This document shows positions 46,681-56,599 of a stretch of 64,000 nt of DNA, in pieces (positions within the stretch are counted from its first letter, which is position 1; each line of letters opens with the position of its first letter). The notes under the pieces are model-generated. The model made no database searches, was not told the DNA's origin, and saw only the letters and a list, made by a program, of their open reading frames with translations. The stretch is from Corynebacterium amycolatum SK46 (GTDB lineage: Bacteria; Actinomycetota; Actinomycetes; Mycobacteriales; Mycobacteriaceae): the NCBI RefSeq assembly GCF_000173655.1, contig NZ_ABZU01000001.1, forward strand, positions 158,231 to 222,230. Direction: 5' to 3'. The position numbers and the translations under genes were made by a program.

Positions 46681-47913
46681 ATGTCCATGGAAAACCACCC
46701 CTCTCTGGGCGGCGGAAACGAAGAAGAGAAGCAGGAGAATTCTCACTCGTCGAACGAACCTGCAGCGACTCCGAAGCATTCGACGCGCTGGGACACGTCC
46801 CGCCCGACCACCGCTCCGGACTTTTTGCTCTCCCGGGCACACGGCTCCATCCGCACGCAAGGCATTGAGGAGCAGCTTTCCGACCCCTGGCTCGCGGCCG
46901 AGGGACTGCACTCAGGCATTCACAAGATGGTGGTCGGCGCACTGCCCTTCGACTTGGACAAGCCCGCCGCCCTGACCGTTCCCCGGGAAGTCATCCGCTC
47001 CTCGCAGCCGCTGGAGCCACCCGCGCACTACCGTTGGAACGCACCGAAGCCCCACGCCAACATCGTCGCTTACGATCCCCCGCTCGACGAGCACGCTGAG
47101 CGCATCGCAGCAGCCATCCGCACCATCGAGTACTCGGCGTTGGAAAAGGTCGTGCTCGCGCGCGCTGTGGAACTCGAAATCGATCCCCCGATTGACCCGC
47201 TCCTACTCGCATCGCGGCTTATCGACGGATCCCCCAACCGCGATGGCTTTGTCGTAGATCTCTCCCCCGCCGGTTCCGATTATGAGGGCAAGTTGCTCAT
47301 CGGTTCCTCCCCGGAGATGCTGGTCCGCCGTACGGGTGACATCGTTGAGGCGTTTCCCTTGGCCGGGTCGCTGCCGAGGTCCCGGAATGAAGAGGTGGAC
47401 CGGGCAACGGCCCGTCGTTTAGCGGACTCGCGCAAGAACCTGGATGAACACGCCTTCGTTGTCGACGACATCGCCGACAATTTGGCACCACTGTGCAGTT
47501 CGCTGGATGTTCCGGACAGCCCCGAGCTGATGAGCACCGCCGAGATGTGGCACTTGGCCACGCATATCCGCGGTCGGTTGAAGGATCCGTCGCTGTCCGT
47601 GCTGGATTTAGCGCTGGTGGTGCACCCGACGCCAGCCATTTGTGGCACGCCGACGGAATCGGCCTTCGGCGTCATTCAGGCCGTAGAGACCGACCGCGGC
47701 TTCTACTCGGGCGCTGTCGGCTGGTGCGATGAGAATGGCGACGGCGAGTTCGTGGTCTCCATCCGCTGTGCCGAGATCGACACTGAGGGATCCGTGGCAC
47801 GACTATGGGCCGGAGGCGGCATTGTGTCGCACTCCGACCCAGAAGAAGAAGTCACGGAGACCAGCGCCAAGATGGGCACTGTGCTCCGCGCTTTTGGAGT
47901 TAAGGGCGCTTAA
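46681..47913 (+). CDS. Isochorismate synthase (MenF/EntC family)
   Basis: 410 residues from ATG at 46681, preceded by GAGGAGG 12 bp upstream. Chorismate-utilising enzyme that makes isochorismate for menaquinone or a catechol siderophore. Conserved stretches are ALEKVVLARAVELEI, LIGSSPEMLVRRTGD, AFPLAGSLPRSRNEEVD, HPTPAICGTPTESAF and GFYSGAVGWCDENGDGEF. The N-terminal 40 residues are polar and Ser/Glu-rich. No other men or siderophore genes are nearby, so menaquinone is the default role. It converges with the FAH-family gene. Confidence 0.92.
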   Translation: MSMENHPSLGGGNEEEKQENSHSSNEPAATPKHSTRWDTSRPTTAPDFLLSRAHGSIRTQGIEEQLSDPWLAAEGLHSGIHKMVVGALPFDLDKPAALTVPREVIRSSQPLEPPAHYRWNAPKPHANIVAYDPPLDEHAERIAAAIRTIEYSALEKVVLARAVELEIDPPIDPLLLASRLIDGSPNRDGFVVDLSPAGSDYEGKLLIGSSPEMLVRRTGDIVEAFPLAGSLPRSRNEEVDRATARRLADSRKNLDEHAFVVDDIADNLAPLCSSLDVPDSPELMSTAEMWHLATHIRGRLKDPSLSVLDLALVVHPTPAICGTPTESAFGVIQAVETDRGFYSGAVGWCDENGDGEFVVSIRCAEIDTEGSVARLWAGGGIVSHSDPEEEVTETSAKMGTVLRAFGVKGA

Positions 47914-47924
47914 GCCACAGCAGC

Positions 47925-48713
47925 TTAAGCTCGCTCCACCGGGTTGGCCAGCTTGCCGATACCCGGAATCTCGATTTCGATGCGGTCGCCCGGGAACATC
48001 GCAGCGGTACCGGCCGGGGAGCCGGTGCAGATGACGTCACCCGGCAGCAGCGTAATCGAGGCGGTGATGAACTCGATGATCTCCGGGATGGACATAATCA
48101 TCTGGTTTGAGTTGGAGTCCTGCTTAGTCTCGGTAACGCCCTCGTGAGTCAGGTGCGCCTTGATTGGCAGCTCGTTGTAGTCCAGCTCCGTCTGGATCCA
48201 CGGGCCCAGCGGGCAGAAGGTATCGATGCCCTTTGCGCGTGCCCACTGACCGTCGGCGAACTGCAGGTCACGGGAAGAAACATCATTGACGATGGTGTAT
48301 CCGAAGATCACATCGTGAGCGTTTTCCTTCTTGACGTTCTTGCACGGTTTACCAATAACCAGTGCCAGCTCGCCCTCAAACTCGACGTTAGTGGCGAAAT
48401 CTGGAATGCGAATCGGCGCTTCCGGACCAATGACGGCCGTCGGCGGCTTGATGAACATCGTCGGCGGCAGCGATTCTGCCGACTTCTTGAACACCTCGGC
48501 GACGTGGTCAGCGTAGTTACGACCAATAGCGATGACCTTCGACGGCAGCATCGGGGCAAGCAGACGTACGTCGGCAAGCGGCCAGGAACGACCAGTCTTA
48601 TTCAGCTGACCGAAAGGGTGCCCTTCGATCTCGTGCAAAGTAACTTCATTGCCTTCGCCCTCTACGAGCGCGAAGCACATGCCCTCTGGGTGGGCGATTC
48701 GAGCAATACGCAT
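47925..48713 (-). CDS. Fumarylacetoacetate hydrolase-family protein
   Basis: 262 residues from ATG at 48713. The FAH fold is recognised by AIGRNYADHVAEVFK, MFIKPPTAVIGP, the metal ligands in VEFEGELALVIGK, and SPAGTAAMFPGD. The gene next to gltX in mycobacteria (Rv2993c) and C. glutamicum is the same family; candidate activities are oxaloacetate decarboxylase or acylpyruvate hydrolase. TACCCT ends 6 bp before the ATG and no ribosome site is present, so the message is probably leaderless. Confidence 0.9.
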   Translation of the reverse strand: MRIARIAHPEGMCFALVEGEGNEVTLHEIEGHPFGQLNKTGRSWPLADVRLLAPMLPSKVIAIGRNYADHVAEVFKKSAESLPPTMFIKPPTAVIGPEAPIRIPDFATNVEFEGELALVIGKPCKNVKKENAHDVIFGYTIVNDVSSRDLQFADGQWARAKGIDTFCPLGPWIQTELDYNELPIKAHLTHEGVTETKQDSNSNQMIMSIPEIIEFITASITLLPGDVICTGSPAGTAAMFPGDRIEIEIPGIGKLANPVERA

Positions 48714-48762
48714 AAAAGTAGGGTACACGTCACATTGCGATAATTATGCAACGACCCCCACT

Positions 48763-48786
48763 CTCTAAACTCTTCGCTCTAAACTC
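48763..48786. repeat. 10-bp direct repeat (period 14) at the exonuclease stop
   Basis: CTCTAAACTC occurs at 48763-48772 and 48777-48786. The second copy holds the stop codon of the exonuclease gene (48779-48781 on the minus strand), and the first would supply another in a shifted frame. Confidence 0.75.
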
Positions 48787-49366
48787 CGCGGGATTCCTGC
48801 GCAAGCCACACCAGCGCACAAGCCAACGCATCGTTGAACGCGTGATGGGCCTTAAAACGGGGAATGCCGTACTTGTCGCACAGTGACCACAACCGCAGCT
48901 CATCACGGACCGGCTCGCGGTTAGCTCGCAGAATCGCGTCATATTCGCGTGTCATAGTGTCCGCCACGGGCACATCAAAGCGCGCATCGAAGTACTTCCG
49001 GCACAACGGATCCAGGAACCCAACTTCCATCCGCGCGTAGTGCGCCAGCAGCTTCCGCCCCCGTAGAGCTTCTAACAGCTTGCCGACGGCTACCTCTGCC
49101 TCTACCCCGGTTGCGACCATGTCGTCGGTAAGCCCATGCACCGTCGCTGACTCGCCGACGCTCACCTCCTCGCGCTCTGGGCGAATGATAAGGTGTCCCG
49201 ATTCTTCCAGCACGATGTCGCGGCCTTCCACCGCAACCCAACCGATGGAAAGCAGCTGATCTTTGGAAGGATCCAGACCGGTAGTTTCCACATCAACCGC
49301 GAGCCAAGCATCGTCACGGATAGGTGCGTCCAGGAGTTTCTTGCGGGGTTTGAAAAACTTCAACAT
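48779..49366 (-). CDS. DEDDh 3'-5' exonuclease (DnaQ/epsilon-like)
   Basis: 195 residues. Motif I is AVDVETTGLDPSKDQL, motif II lies around LLAHYARMEVGFLDPL, and motif III is AHHAFNDALACALVWL with the catalytic His and Asp. This fits a stand-alone proofreading-type nuclease. It lies 33 bp downstream of the cNMP/CBS/nucleotidyltransferase gene. Exonuclease plus DUF294 protein is a recurring pair in actinobacteria and proteobacteria, so a joint role in nucleotide signalling or DNA repair is plausible. Confidence 0.92.
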   Translation of the reverse strand: MLKFFKPRKKLLDAPIRDDAWLAVDVETTGLDPSKDQLLSIGWVAVEGRDIVLEESGHLIIRPEREEVSVGESATVHGLTDDMVATGVEAEVAVGKLLEALRGRKLLAHYARMEVGFLDPLCRKYFDARFDVPVADTMTREYDAILRANREPVRDELRLWSLCDKYGIPRFKAHHAFNDALACALVWLAQESRGV

Positions 49367-49372
49367 TGCGCG

Positions 49373-49398
49373 CTCACACAGCTAACTCACACAGCTAA
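49373..49398. repeat. Perfect 13-bp tandem duplication between the exonuclease and DUF294 genes
   Basis: CTCACACAGCTAA is repeated twice (49373-49385, 49386-49398) in the 33-bp gap, immediately next to the stop codon of the upstream gene (49400-49402). Confidence 0.88.
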
Positions 49399-49399
49399 A

Positions 49400-51274
49400 C
49401 TACGACATAGCCCGGATCGGATACTTCGCCCCGAGGCTCTGCTGCAACTTGCGGATAACTCCAAACGCATCGCGCAGGTGTTCTCTTTCCAGGCTGGAGA
49501 GGCGCTTCGGGTAGATGTGGTTATTTGGCTGCTCACCAGCGTTGAACTGTGCCTGCTGGTGATCAAGCTGCACCGTGCATAGGAACTCGAACGCATCCGC
49601 CAGATCTTGCGCACCCTGGCGACTCACGCTTCCGGCACCCGCACTAGCCGCCAAACGCTCACGTGTCGACAGCTGCGGCAGGCCGGCTGCCACAGTAAAT
49701 AGGCGCGCCATCTGCACCACAGCAGCAGTGCCACCCTTTTTGATGTCCAAGGTTTCCGCGTGCTCGCCGCCCTTTTCCAGCACCAGACCACGGAAAAACC
49801 CGAGCGGCGGCTCCCGCCAGGCCGCGAGCTTGGCCAAATGCGCATGCAGGCGCTGCGACCCCTGAGCCAGCGGCAGGTAGGCCGCGCGCAGTTCCTCCAC
49901 TAGTTGCACATCGCCCGCCACCCCACGCATGTCGAAGAAGGTCTGTGCATGCAACAGGGCTTCCGCCTCCGGAGCTGTAATCCACCCGTGGAAGGTGCGC
50001 AGCCACTGCGACTTAGTCATCCGCCACGCAGGATTGCTAGCCATCATGTCCCCTGGACAGAGCGGATAGCCGACTCGGTCGAGGTTGGTGCAGATTTCGT
50101 CGCTAAGCGCGGCGAAAAAGTCGGAGTGAGAGTCGGCGTCGTAGTCGTCGGCGAGAACCAGCGCATTGTCCTGATCGGACGCGAGCCCCATCTCTCCGCG
50201 CCCGTGCGAGCCCAGCACCGCAAACGCGTAGCTGACTGGTGGAGGCCCGAGCTTTTCCTCCGCAAGCGCGACCAGGCGTCGGGTGACAGCATCGGCCACG
50301 GCGGTCAGCAGCTTGGCGACCTCCTCCCCCGAATCACCTCGGTCAATAAACCGGCCGACGATCTGCCGCGCATTCTGAGCGATTTCCGCGATCTCCGATA
50401 TGTCACTCTTTCGAGCAAGCGTCGCCGTCGCGTACACGGGATCGGTGTGCAGACTGCGCAGGAGGTCTCCAATGACAATCATGCCGACCACTCTCGTCCC
50501 GTCATGCACCGGCAAGTGGTGGTAACCACGCTCGGCCATCAGCAGCATTGCTTCAAACACCAGCAGGTCGGGACTGATGGTTTCCGGGTTCCCGGTCATC
50601 ACTTCGCTTACGAGACTCTCGGCTGGCTTGGCTTCTGCCAGCACTCGACGACGGAGGTCACGGTCAGTGATGATGCCGACGAGCGGGCTCTGGTTGGCGC
50701 CTGCAGACTCCATCACGAGCAGACTGGAGACATTCCGCTCCGTCATAATCTGCGCCGCCTCTTGCACTGTCGCATCAGCGCTGCAGGTCACCAGCGATGT
50801 TTCCATCAGGTCCGCAACCCGTGTGCGCAACGACTCCGATGCCGCTGTGCTCCGCAGCTTCGATGCCACTGCGCGAATGCGCGCGTTCTCACCGCCGTAA
50901 TAGCGCCGGACCTCTACGAACTGATCATTGAGCTGGTCAAAGACCTCCTTGGAGATCACCAGGAATACACAATCCTCCACCGCCGTCATTGTGTACAGCG
51001 AGGGGTCACTGCTCAGCAACGTCGAATAGCCGAAATGATCGCCCACATCGCGCCTGTCCAACAGAGTGCCAGCCGGGTCGAAGATATCCACCATGCCGGA
51101 GCGAATAATGAAACAGCTGCTATTATCCGCACCCGCCCGGATAATCTCCGTGCCACGACGGGCATAGCGCATGGTCAAAAGCGGTGGGATAGTCGCGCGC
51201 TCTTCATCGGTGAGGTCCGAAAAGGGGCGAGTATGGCTGAGAAAGTCTGCGATTTCTGCAAGCTCGACGGTCAT
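49400..51274 (-). CDS. cNMP-binding, CBS and DUF294 nucleotidyltransferase protein
   Basis: 624 residues with four domains. A cyclic-nucleotide-binding fold (about 12-125) comes first. Two CBS domains (about 155-215 and 225-280) with DRDLRRRVL and HHLPVHDGTRVVGMI follow. A DUF294 nucleotidyltransferase core has GSHGRGEMGL at 355-364 and the metal Asp pair SDQDNAL. The C-terminal DUF294_C domain (about 470-620) completes it. The GlnD-like core and the sensory modules suggest a regulator that modifies a protein or nucleotide in response to adenine nucleotides. The target is unknown. Confidence 0.92.
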   Translation of the reverse strand: MTVELAEIADFLSHTRPFSDLTDEERATIPPLLTMRYARRGTEIIRAGADNSSCFIIRSGMVDIFDPAGTLLDRRDVGDHFGYSTLLSSDPSLYTMTAVEDCVFLVISKEVFDQLNDQFVEVRRYYGGENARIRAVASKLRSTAASESLRTRVADLMETSLVTCSADATVQEAAQIMTERNVSSLLVMESAGANQSPLVGIITDRDLRRRVLAEAKPAESLVSEVMTGNPETISPDLLVFEAMLLMAERGYHHLPVHDGTRVVGMIVIGDLLRSLHTDPVYATATLARKSDISEIAEIAQNARQIVGRFIDRGDSGEEVAKLLTAVADAVTRRLVALAEEKLGPPPVSYAFAVLGSHGRGEMGLASDQDNALVLADDYDADSHSDFFAALSDEICTNLDRVGYPLCPGDMMASNPAWRMTKSQWLRTFHGWITAPEAEALLHAQTFFDMRGVAGDVQLVEELRAAYLPLAQGSQRLHAHLAKLAAWREPPLGFFRGLVLEKGGEHAETLDIKKGGTAAVVQMARLFTVAAGLPQLSTRERLAASAGAGSVSRQGAQDLADAFEFLCTVQLDHQQAQFNAGEQPNNHIYPKRLSSLEREHLRDAFGVIRKLQQSLGAKYPIRAMS

Positions 51275-51335
51275 GGGGTCAATTATCCCCTATTTTTGCC
51301 CCCAATAGGACTGATTTGCGGGAATACTCGACCTT

Positions 51336-51989
51336 ATGACCAATTCCACACACAGCGCTTCAACAAATCCCGAATGGCCGCTCGATGCCCACATCCTCGG
51401 CAGGATGGACAAGCTCGCGGCACTCGTCGTCACGCTTGACGACGACACCTTCAACGCAACCCTCCCCATCCCAGCCATAAACTCCCTGGCCGTGCTGCTG
51501 CGTCATGTGACCGGGTCCGCGCGCTACTGGCTCGAGCGCGTCTGCCTTGGGCGTGATTACGTCCGTGATCGCGATGGGGAGTTTTCCGCCCATTGTAGTG
51601 TTGCGGAAGGGCTGGAGATTTACCACCGTGACCGCGCGGCTATCGAATCCGCACTGGTGGAGTTGCAAGGCGTGGACCGCGCTGCTGCTCCTGCTGTGAT
51701 TCCTACCGATAAGGACCGTTGGTGGTGCAGCAGTATCGAAGGAGTGATTGTGCATGTCTTCCACGAGGCGGCTCAGCACCTGGGACATGCGGAGATTACG
51801 AGGGATGCGCTGGCAGCAGGGCTGGGAGGCGATGGTCCCGATGACGGCGCAGGAAGCTCATTCCCGCACCCCCTCGACACCATCATCGATGTGCTTGCCC
51901 AGGTCGGACATGCGTCGGACTTCATCGAGCACACTGCCGACAGTAAGACTCACATCACTACCGTCGACGGCAAAACTGTGATTGTCTAG
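51336..51989 (+). CDS. DinB-superfamily (DUF664-like) protein
   Basis: 217 residues. Four-helix bundle with candidate metal histidines in LLRHVTGSARYWLERV (near residue 57) and HVFHEAAQHLGHAEITRD (near 145-155). The SLAVLLRHVTGSARYW block is typical of DUF664 proteins. The superfamily includes mycothiol-dependent enzymes such as maleylpyruvate isomerase, and corynebacteria use mycothiol. It is divergent from the DUF294 gene with a 61-bp gap. Substrate unknown. Confidence 0.83.
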   Translation: MTNSTHSASTNPEWPLDAHILGRMDKLAALVVTLDDDTFNATLPIPAINSLAVLLRHVTGSARYWLERVCLGRDYVRDRDGEFSAHCSVAEGLEIYHRDRAAIESALVELQGVDRAAAPAVIPTDKDRWWCSSIEGVIVHVFHEAAQHLGHAEITRDALAAGLGGDGPDDGAGSSFPHPLDTIIDVLAQVGHASDFIEHTADSKTHITTVDGKTVIV

Positions 51990-52034
51990 CCCCCCATTGT
52001 TTTTACTGCGCCGCTTCGTGCACTACCGCATTCG

Positions 52035-53069
52035 CTACTTCAAAGCAGCAGCAATGCGGTCGCCGACCTCAGTGGTCTTAATCGGCCCACTACCGCGGGT
52101 AGCCATGTCAGCCTCCACAGCAGCCTCGATGCGCTGGGCATCTTGCTCACGCCCCAGGTGACGCAGCATCATGGCACCCGACAGAATGGCAGCGGTCGGG
52201 TCAGCGATCCCCTTGCCAGCAATGTCGGGTGCGGAGCCGTGAACGGGCTCAAACATGGACGGGTTGGTATTGGAGGCGTCAATGTTGCCGGATGCCGCCA
52301 GGCCGATACCACCCGAAACTGCACCAGCTTCATCAGTAATGATGTCGCCGAAGAGATTGTCGGTGACGATGACGTCGAAACGCGAAGGATTAGTGACGAG
52401 GTAAATCGTCGCAGCGTCGATGTGCGAGTAATCGACGTCTACCTCTGGGTATTCCTTAGCGACCTCATCGACCGTGCGCTGCCACATACCGCCGCCGTGC
52501 ACGAGAACATTGGTCTTGTGGACAAGAGTCAGCTTCTTACGGCGGGTCATAGCCAGCTCGAAGGCGTAGCGAACAACGCGCTCAGCACCGAAGCGGGTAT
52601 TGACGGAGGTTTCGTTGGCAACCTCGTGAGGCGTACCGACGCGGATTGCGCCGCCGTTACCAGTGTAGGCACCTTCGGTCCCCTCGCGGACGACCACGAA
52701 ATCAATTTCGCCCGGGTTCTTCAGCGGAGACTCGACACCCGGGAAGAGCTTGGAAGGACGCAGGTTGACGTGGTGATCCAGCGCGAAGCGCATCTTCAGC
52801 AGCAGACCGCGCTCGAGAACGCCCGGAGGTACGTTCGCCGGGTCACCGATGGCACCGAGCAGAATAGCGTCGTGCTCGCGCAGAGAGTCGAGGTCGGCGT
52901 CGGTAAGCAGTTCGCCATTGCGCAAGTAGCGACGCGAGCCGAGGTCGTACTCGGTGGTGTCGAACTCGCCGATAGCAGCCTTGAGCACCTTCAGTGCCTC
53001 TGCCGTAACTTCCGTGCCGATGCCATCACCCGGAATGACGGCGATCTTCAGCTTTCCTGCCTCAGTCAT
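52035..53069 (-). CDS. leuB: 3-isopropylmalate dehydrogenase
   Basis: 344 residues from ATG at 53069; the frame is open 42 codons further but the enzyme starts at [15 protein letters not shown]. Oxidises 3-isopropylmalate in leucine synthesis. [17 protein letters not shown], the Mg/substrate residues of [14 protein letters not shown], and [20 protein letters not shown] with [14 protein letters not shown] are all present. The candidate LtbR site TATCTCAAAAAATGA overlaps the start codon, and AGAAGGG lies 11 bp before it. The short branched form of the family in actinobacteria has this length. Confidence 0.97.
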   Translation of the reverse strand: MTEAGKLKIAVIPGDGIGTEVTAEALKVLKAAIGEFDTTEYDLGSRRYLRNGELLTDADLDSLREHDAILLGAIGDPANVPPGVLERGLLLKMRFALDHHVNLRPSKLFPGVESPLKNPGEIDFVVVREGTEGAYTGNGGAIRVGTPHEVANETSVNTRFGAERVVRYAFELAMTRRKKLTLVHKTNVLVHGGGMWQRTVDEVAKEYPEVDVDYSHIDAATIYLVTNPSRFDVIVTDNLFGDIITDEAGAVSGGIGLAASGNIDASNTNPSMFEPVHGSAPDIAGKGIADPTAAILSGAMMLRHLGREQDAQRIEAAVEADMATRGSGPIKTTEVGDRIAAALK

Positions 53070-53089
53070 TTTTTGAGATACCCTTCTCA
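53066..53089 (-). promoter_or_regulatory. Candidate LtbR operator over the leuB start
   Basis: On the minus strand TATCTCAAAAAATGA (53080-53066) matches 13 of 15 positions of the site in front of ltbR/leuC. It is preceded by AGAAGGG, giving the inverted repeat TGAGA-N6-TCTCA (53074-53089). Binding here would cover the ribosome site and start codon. Confidence 0.5.
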
Positions 53090-53119
53090 CTATATGGACA
53101 TGGTTGAGTGTAGCAGAAT

Positions 53120-54628
53120 CTAAGCCTCGCCTTTGCCACCATCCCCGTCCCCCTCGCCCTTTTCCACCTTTTCTTGTTCCCGTCGCATATCGCACCGCGC
53201 TTTATCCACAAGACCGCGGAGACTGTTATGCAATTTGCGACGTTTCTCATTGTGCTCAGTCAGCGCAGCGGTCTTCTTTTCAGTCTGCGAGGCAAAGGTG
53301 TAACGACCATGCCCAGTGCACTCTTTTTCCGACCTCGCAAATGGTCCTTCATCACAAGAGAGGAACGTCCAAGCTTCCACCCCATCGTGACCCCTGACTA
53401 CCCGCCACATTCCCGCAGTTTTGAGGTTGTGATGCCGTCGACAAAGGCAGTGCAGATTCTCTGTGTGAGTCGCTCCTTCCGTTTGCCGCTCACCACCGGA
53501 AAGGCTGTGATCAAATTCCACAATATGGTCGATATCACACTTTTCCGCAGGTACATCACAACCAGGAAAGCTGCATACACCATCACGGGCACGCACGAAC
53601 GCACGCTGCAGCTCGGAGGGGCGATAGCCCTCAACCGCACTATCCCCCAGCACCCGCAATGTCGATACCCGTTTCAGCCAAGACTCGGCCACCAGCGAAG
53701 AAAGCCAACCAGCACCAGCGAGCCACACTGGAGTGCTTTCCGGTTCGCCACCCACCCCGGGAGAGAGCACTCGGAAGAGCTCCAGATTCACCTCCACCTC
53801 ACAAGTACCGCGTAACGCATGCATAAAAGCTGCCACGCGACTCACTTTCATCTTCTTAGACACTGCGTCGATAATTGCAAGAGCTTCCACCGCATGATGC
53901 CGCTCGAGCACGACCGTCAACGTCGTAGCACCAGCATCGCCGTGTTCATCAACTGCGATAAACTCCTTAGCCGTCATACGATCGCCAAAGTAGTCGAGAG
54001 CCGCAGCTTGAACCTCCTGCACCTCTTTCGACTCCGCAGGATTATCCGCAGACTCTCCACCCTCCTCGACTTGGTATGCCGCCGCATCAATTGCGGCATC
54101 TACGGTCGCCTCCACATTCCGGGCCAGGACCCTATCAGCGTGCACCCCAGCGACATCCGCATCACGCGGCCGCACTTCCGGAGCACACTCGCCAATCACT
54201 CGCTGCACCCGCGTTGCCATCGCACGCACGCCACGGAGCGCCTCCCCGTCACGCCTAGGCTTAACGACGTCCACGAGACCCGACTCCACCGCGTCAACCT
54301 TGTCATCGGCTACAGGCCGGGTATGTTTACCAAGCATTGCTAAATGCCTCATTGACAGATGCCCGCGCTCCTGACACATTTCCGATAGTTGCGGCATACG
54401 TCCAAGCATGTAGCCAATTTCCATATATTTGTTCACTTCGGCGCGTGAGATTCCAAGCACCACCGACCAATAAGCCAAATGAGCTTCGACATCGCCATCA
54501 TCTGGTGGTGCGACCCGCTGAGCGATAACCATCTGCAGACGATTAATCTCCCGCATCACTTCAGCGAGCGGATGAGCCCTCACCTCATGACTGAACCGAA
54601 ATTCCCCACACGATTCCAACTCTGACAT
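53120..54628 (-). CDS. DUF222 (13E12-repeat) HNH endonuclease
   Basis: 502 residues. A long helical DUF222 region (about 20-330) precedes an HNH domain with a zinc knuckle C352-x4-C357, the HNH histidine H368 in CDIDHIVEF, and C394/H399 in [12 protein letters not shown]. The C-terminus is a charged Lys/Glu/Gly tail. This family is multicopy in Corynebacterium and mycobacterial 13E12 elements. It has been associated with mobile elements, but the precise role is unknown. It is 50 bp upstream of leuB on the same strand. Confidence 0.92.
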   Translation of the reverse strand: MSELESCGEFRFSHEVRAHPLAEVMREINRLQMVIAQRVAPPDDGDVEAHLAYWSVVLGISRAEVNKYMEIGYMLGRMPQLSEMCQERGHLSMRHLAMLGKHTRPVADDKVDAVESGLVDVVKPRRDGEALRGVRAMATRVQRVIGECAPEVRPRDADVAGVHADRVLARNVEATVDAAIDAAAYQVEEGGESADNPAESKEVQEVQAAALDYFGDRMTAKEFIAVDEHGDAGATTLTVVLERHHAVEALAIIDAVSKKMKVSRVAAFMHALRGTCEVEVNLELFRVLSPGVGGEPESTPVWLAGAGWLSSLVAESWLKRVSTLRVLGDSAVEGYRPSELQRAFVRARDGVCSFPGCDVPAEKCDIDHIVEFDHSLSGGERQTEGATHTENLHCLCRRHHNLKTAGMWRVVRGHDGVEAWTFLSCDEGPFARSEKECTGHGRYTFASQTEKKTAALTEHNEKRRKLHNSLRGLVDKARCDMRREQEKVEKGEGDGDGGKGEA

Positions 54629-54829
54629 CGCACTGCCCCCTCCCTAACGAGGTCCCCTAACGAACAGTTCTTTATCAATTCGCCCACACCATATCCCCCA
54701 CCCCGGATTCAAACCGCTGCACACCCCAAAAATCACCACATAATTCGAACACCCTTTCGACCCACTATCGAAAGAAAATCCCGCCCTACGACGCAAACTT
54801 CGTCGTAAAGCGGGAAACGTACTAGAAAC
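54629..54829. other. Intergenic region with inverted repeat and terminator
   Basis: 201 bp between the HNH gene and the first CoA-transferase, both on the minus strand. A perfect 7-bp inverted repeat CTTTCGA-N7-TCGAAAG (54754-54774) abuts the transferase terminator. The stretch nearest the HNH gene should contain its promoter, which I could not define. Confidence 0.55.
54772..54815 (-). terminator. Terminator of the first CoA-transferase gene
   Basis: On the minus strand TCCCGC...TACGACG pairs with CGTCGTA...GCGGGA around a short loop, followed by TTTTCTTT. One arm contains CGTCGTAAAGC, a member of the repeated 11-mer. Confidence 0.85.
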
Positions 54830-56344
54830 CTAGTCGACCGGCTTCATGGAACCGTTCTCGAGGAAGCGGCGGTGGAAGTCGTAAGAAGTAACCAGGTCAT
54901 GCGGAGTGTGCATGAACGGGGTGGCCTTCTCAGCACGCTCGACGTACTCGAGCAGCGCCTCCTTGTACATCGGGTGCGCACACTTCTCAATAATAAGGCG
55001 GGAGCGCTGACGTGGCGCCAAGCCACGGAGGTCAGCCAGGCCCTGCTCAGTGATGATGACCATCACGTCATGCTCGGTGTGGTCAACATGGGAGACCATG
55101 GGCACGATGGCAGAAATATTGCCATCCTTAGCCAACGACGGGGACACGAATGACGAAATGTAGGCATTACGGGTGAAGTCACCGGAGCCGCCAATGCCGT
55201 TCATCAAGCGCGAGCCAGCTACGTGGGTGGAGTTGACGTTGCCGTAGATGTCGGCCTCAATCATGCCGTTGGTGGCAATCAACCCCATACGGCGAGTCAA
55301 ACCCGGGTTATTGGAGAGATCCTGCGGACGCAGCACAATCTTGTCACGGTAGTCAGCAGCATTCTCATTCATTCGAGCTGCATATTCCGGAGACAGCGAG
55401 AAAGCAGTACCGGAAGCCACGGTCAGCTTGCCAGCATCCATCAAGTCAATCATGCCATCCTGAATGACCTCAGTGAAGGAGGTCAGGTTCTCATACTTGG
55501 AGTCGAGCAAACCTGCGAGCACGGCGTTCGGAATGTTGCCGACACCCGACTGCATCGGCAGCAGGTTCTCCGGCAGACGACCGGCCTTGACCTCACCATC
55601 GAGGAAGTCGAGCAGGTAGCCTGCGATGGCCTTCGAGGTCTCATCCAGCGGCTTGAACGGCGAATTACGATCCTCGGCATTAGTCTCAACGACAGCAACG
55701 ACCTTGTCGACATCAATCGGAACATACGGGGTGCCAATACGGTCACCCGGAGTCAGAATCGGAATCTCCTTGCGGTTCGGAGGCAGCCCAACACTGTAGA
55801 TGTCGTGCATACCCTCGAGATCCTCGGACTGCCAGGAGTTGACCTCGATAATGATCTTCTCCGCAGCATTGAGGTAAGAAATGCTGTTACCAACCGAAGA
55901 GGAAAGAATCAGGGAGCCATCGGCCTTGATGCGAACAGCTTCGACCACGGCAACATTGACCGGACCAAAGAAGCCCTGCTCAGTCATCGGGCCGGAATGC
56001 GACAGGTGCATATCACTGTAGTACGCGTCGCCTGCGTTAATGCGGTTACGCATGGCCGGATCGGACTGATACGGCATACGCCACTCCACCCCGTTGGCCT
56101 TCGCTAGCACACCATCAAGTTCCGGAGCAGTAGACGCGCCGGTCAAGACCTTAATCCTGAATTCGTCGCCACGCTCGTGAGCGGCCTCGATGCGCTCAGC
56201 GAGAGCCGGCGGGACAACCTTCGGGTAGCCAGCACCGGTAAATCCGGCAAAGCCCACCATGTCTCCATGGTTGATGAACTGCGCCGCCTCCTGCGCGGTC
56301 ATCACCTTGGATTTGAGACCAGCATGGGCAATACGATCTGACAT
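54830..56344 (-). CDS. Succinyl-CoA:acetate CoA-transferase / acetyl-CoA hydrolase family, copy 1
   Basis: 504 residues. Family I CoA-transferase that converts acetate and a CoA donor. It is closely related to the Cat protein of C. glutamicum and to copy 2 in this window. Conserved stretches are GFAGFTGAGYPKVVPPALAE, LTGASTAPELDGVLA, the catalytic-Glu region VVAVVETNAEDRNSPFKPLD, IMQSGVG-like PMQSGVGNIPNAVLAG, and NGIGGSGDFTRNAYISSF. It is divergent from the CobW-like gene. Three runs of five C/G in the leader resemble RamA sites. Substitutions against copy 2 are spread over the whole length. Confidence 0.93.
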   Translation of the reverse strand: MSDRIAHAGLKSKVMTAQEAAQFINHGDMVGFAGFTGAGYPKVVPPALAERIEAAHERGDEFRIKVLTGASTAPELDGVLAKANGVEWRMPYQSDPAMRNRINAGDAYYSDMHLSHSGPMTEQGFFGPVNVAVVEAVRIKADGSLILSSSVGNSISYLNAAEKIIIEVNSWQSEDLEGMHDIYSVGLPPNRKEIPILTPGDRIGTPYVPIDVDKVVAVVETNAEDRNSPFKPLDETSKAIAGYLLDFLDGEVKAGRLPENLLPMQSGVGNIPNAVLAGLLDSKYENLTSFTEVIQDGMIDLMDAGKLTVASGTAFSLSPEYAARMNENAADYRDKIVLRPQDLSNNPGLTRRMGLIATNGMIEADIYGNVNSTHVAGSRLMNGIGGSGDFTRNAYISSFVSPSLAKDGNISAIVPMVSHVDHTEHDVMVIITEQGLADLRGLAPRQRSRLIIEKCAHPMYKEALLEYVERAEKATPFMHTPHDLVTSYDFHRRFLENGSMKPVD

Positions 56345-56360
56345 GAATTCACCTTTCTAC

Positions 56361-56412
56361 ATCCCCCAACGCGACTATCGGGGGTAGTACTTCGAACACC
56401 GAAGCACACCCC
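56361..56412. promoter_or_regulatory. C5/G5 tracts upstream of CoA-transferase copy 1
   Basis: ATCCCCCAA, CGGGGGTAG and CACCCCCAA follow within about 50 bp of the start, with a CTTCG-N5-CGAAG inverted repeat between the second and third. RamA of C. glutamicum binds A/C/T-G(4-6)-T/C and AC(4-5)-type sites in acetate genes. The fit is suggestive only. Confidence 0.35.
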
Positions 56413-56599
56413 CAACCCTATCAACGAAGCGGTTAGCGCCCTTCATTCAGAAGTCCGAAAGCGCCCCCATTTTGGGCACACTTCACGCAACACCAAAACC
56501 GACTACAACACCGTTTTATGTCCTACGTCACAACCGGACGGTAATCAGCCACACGACACATTTGCAATCCCTCGCGTAACCCAATTCACGCACGAGTTA

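Noticed and set aside
52035..53195. Longer leuB frame starting at 53195
   Set aside because: The extra 42 residues are Arg/Gly-rich and unlike any LeuB. They also run into the candidate operator and the HNH gene end.
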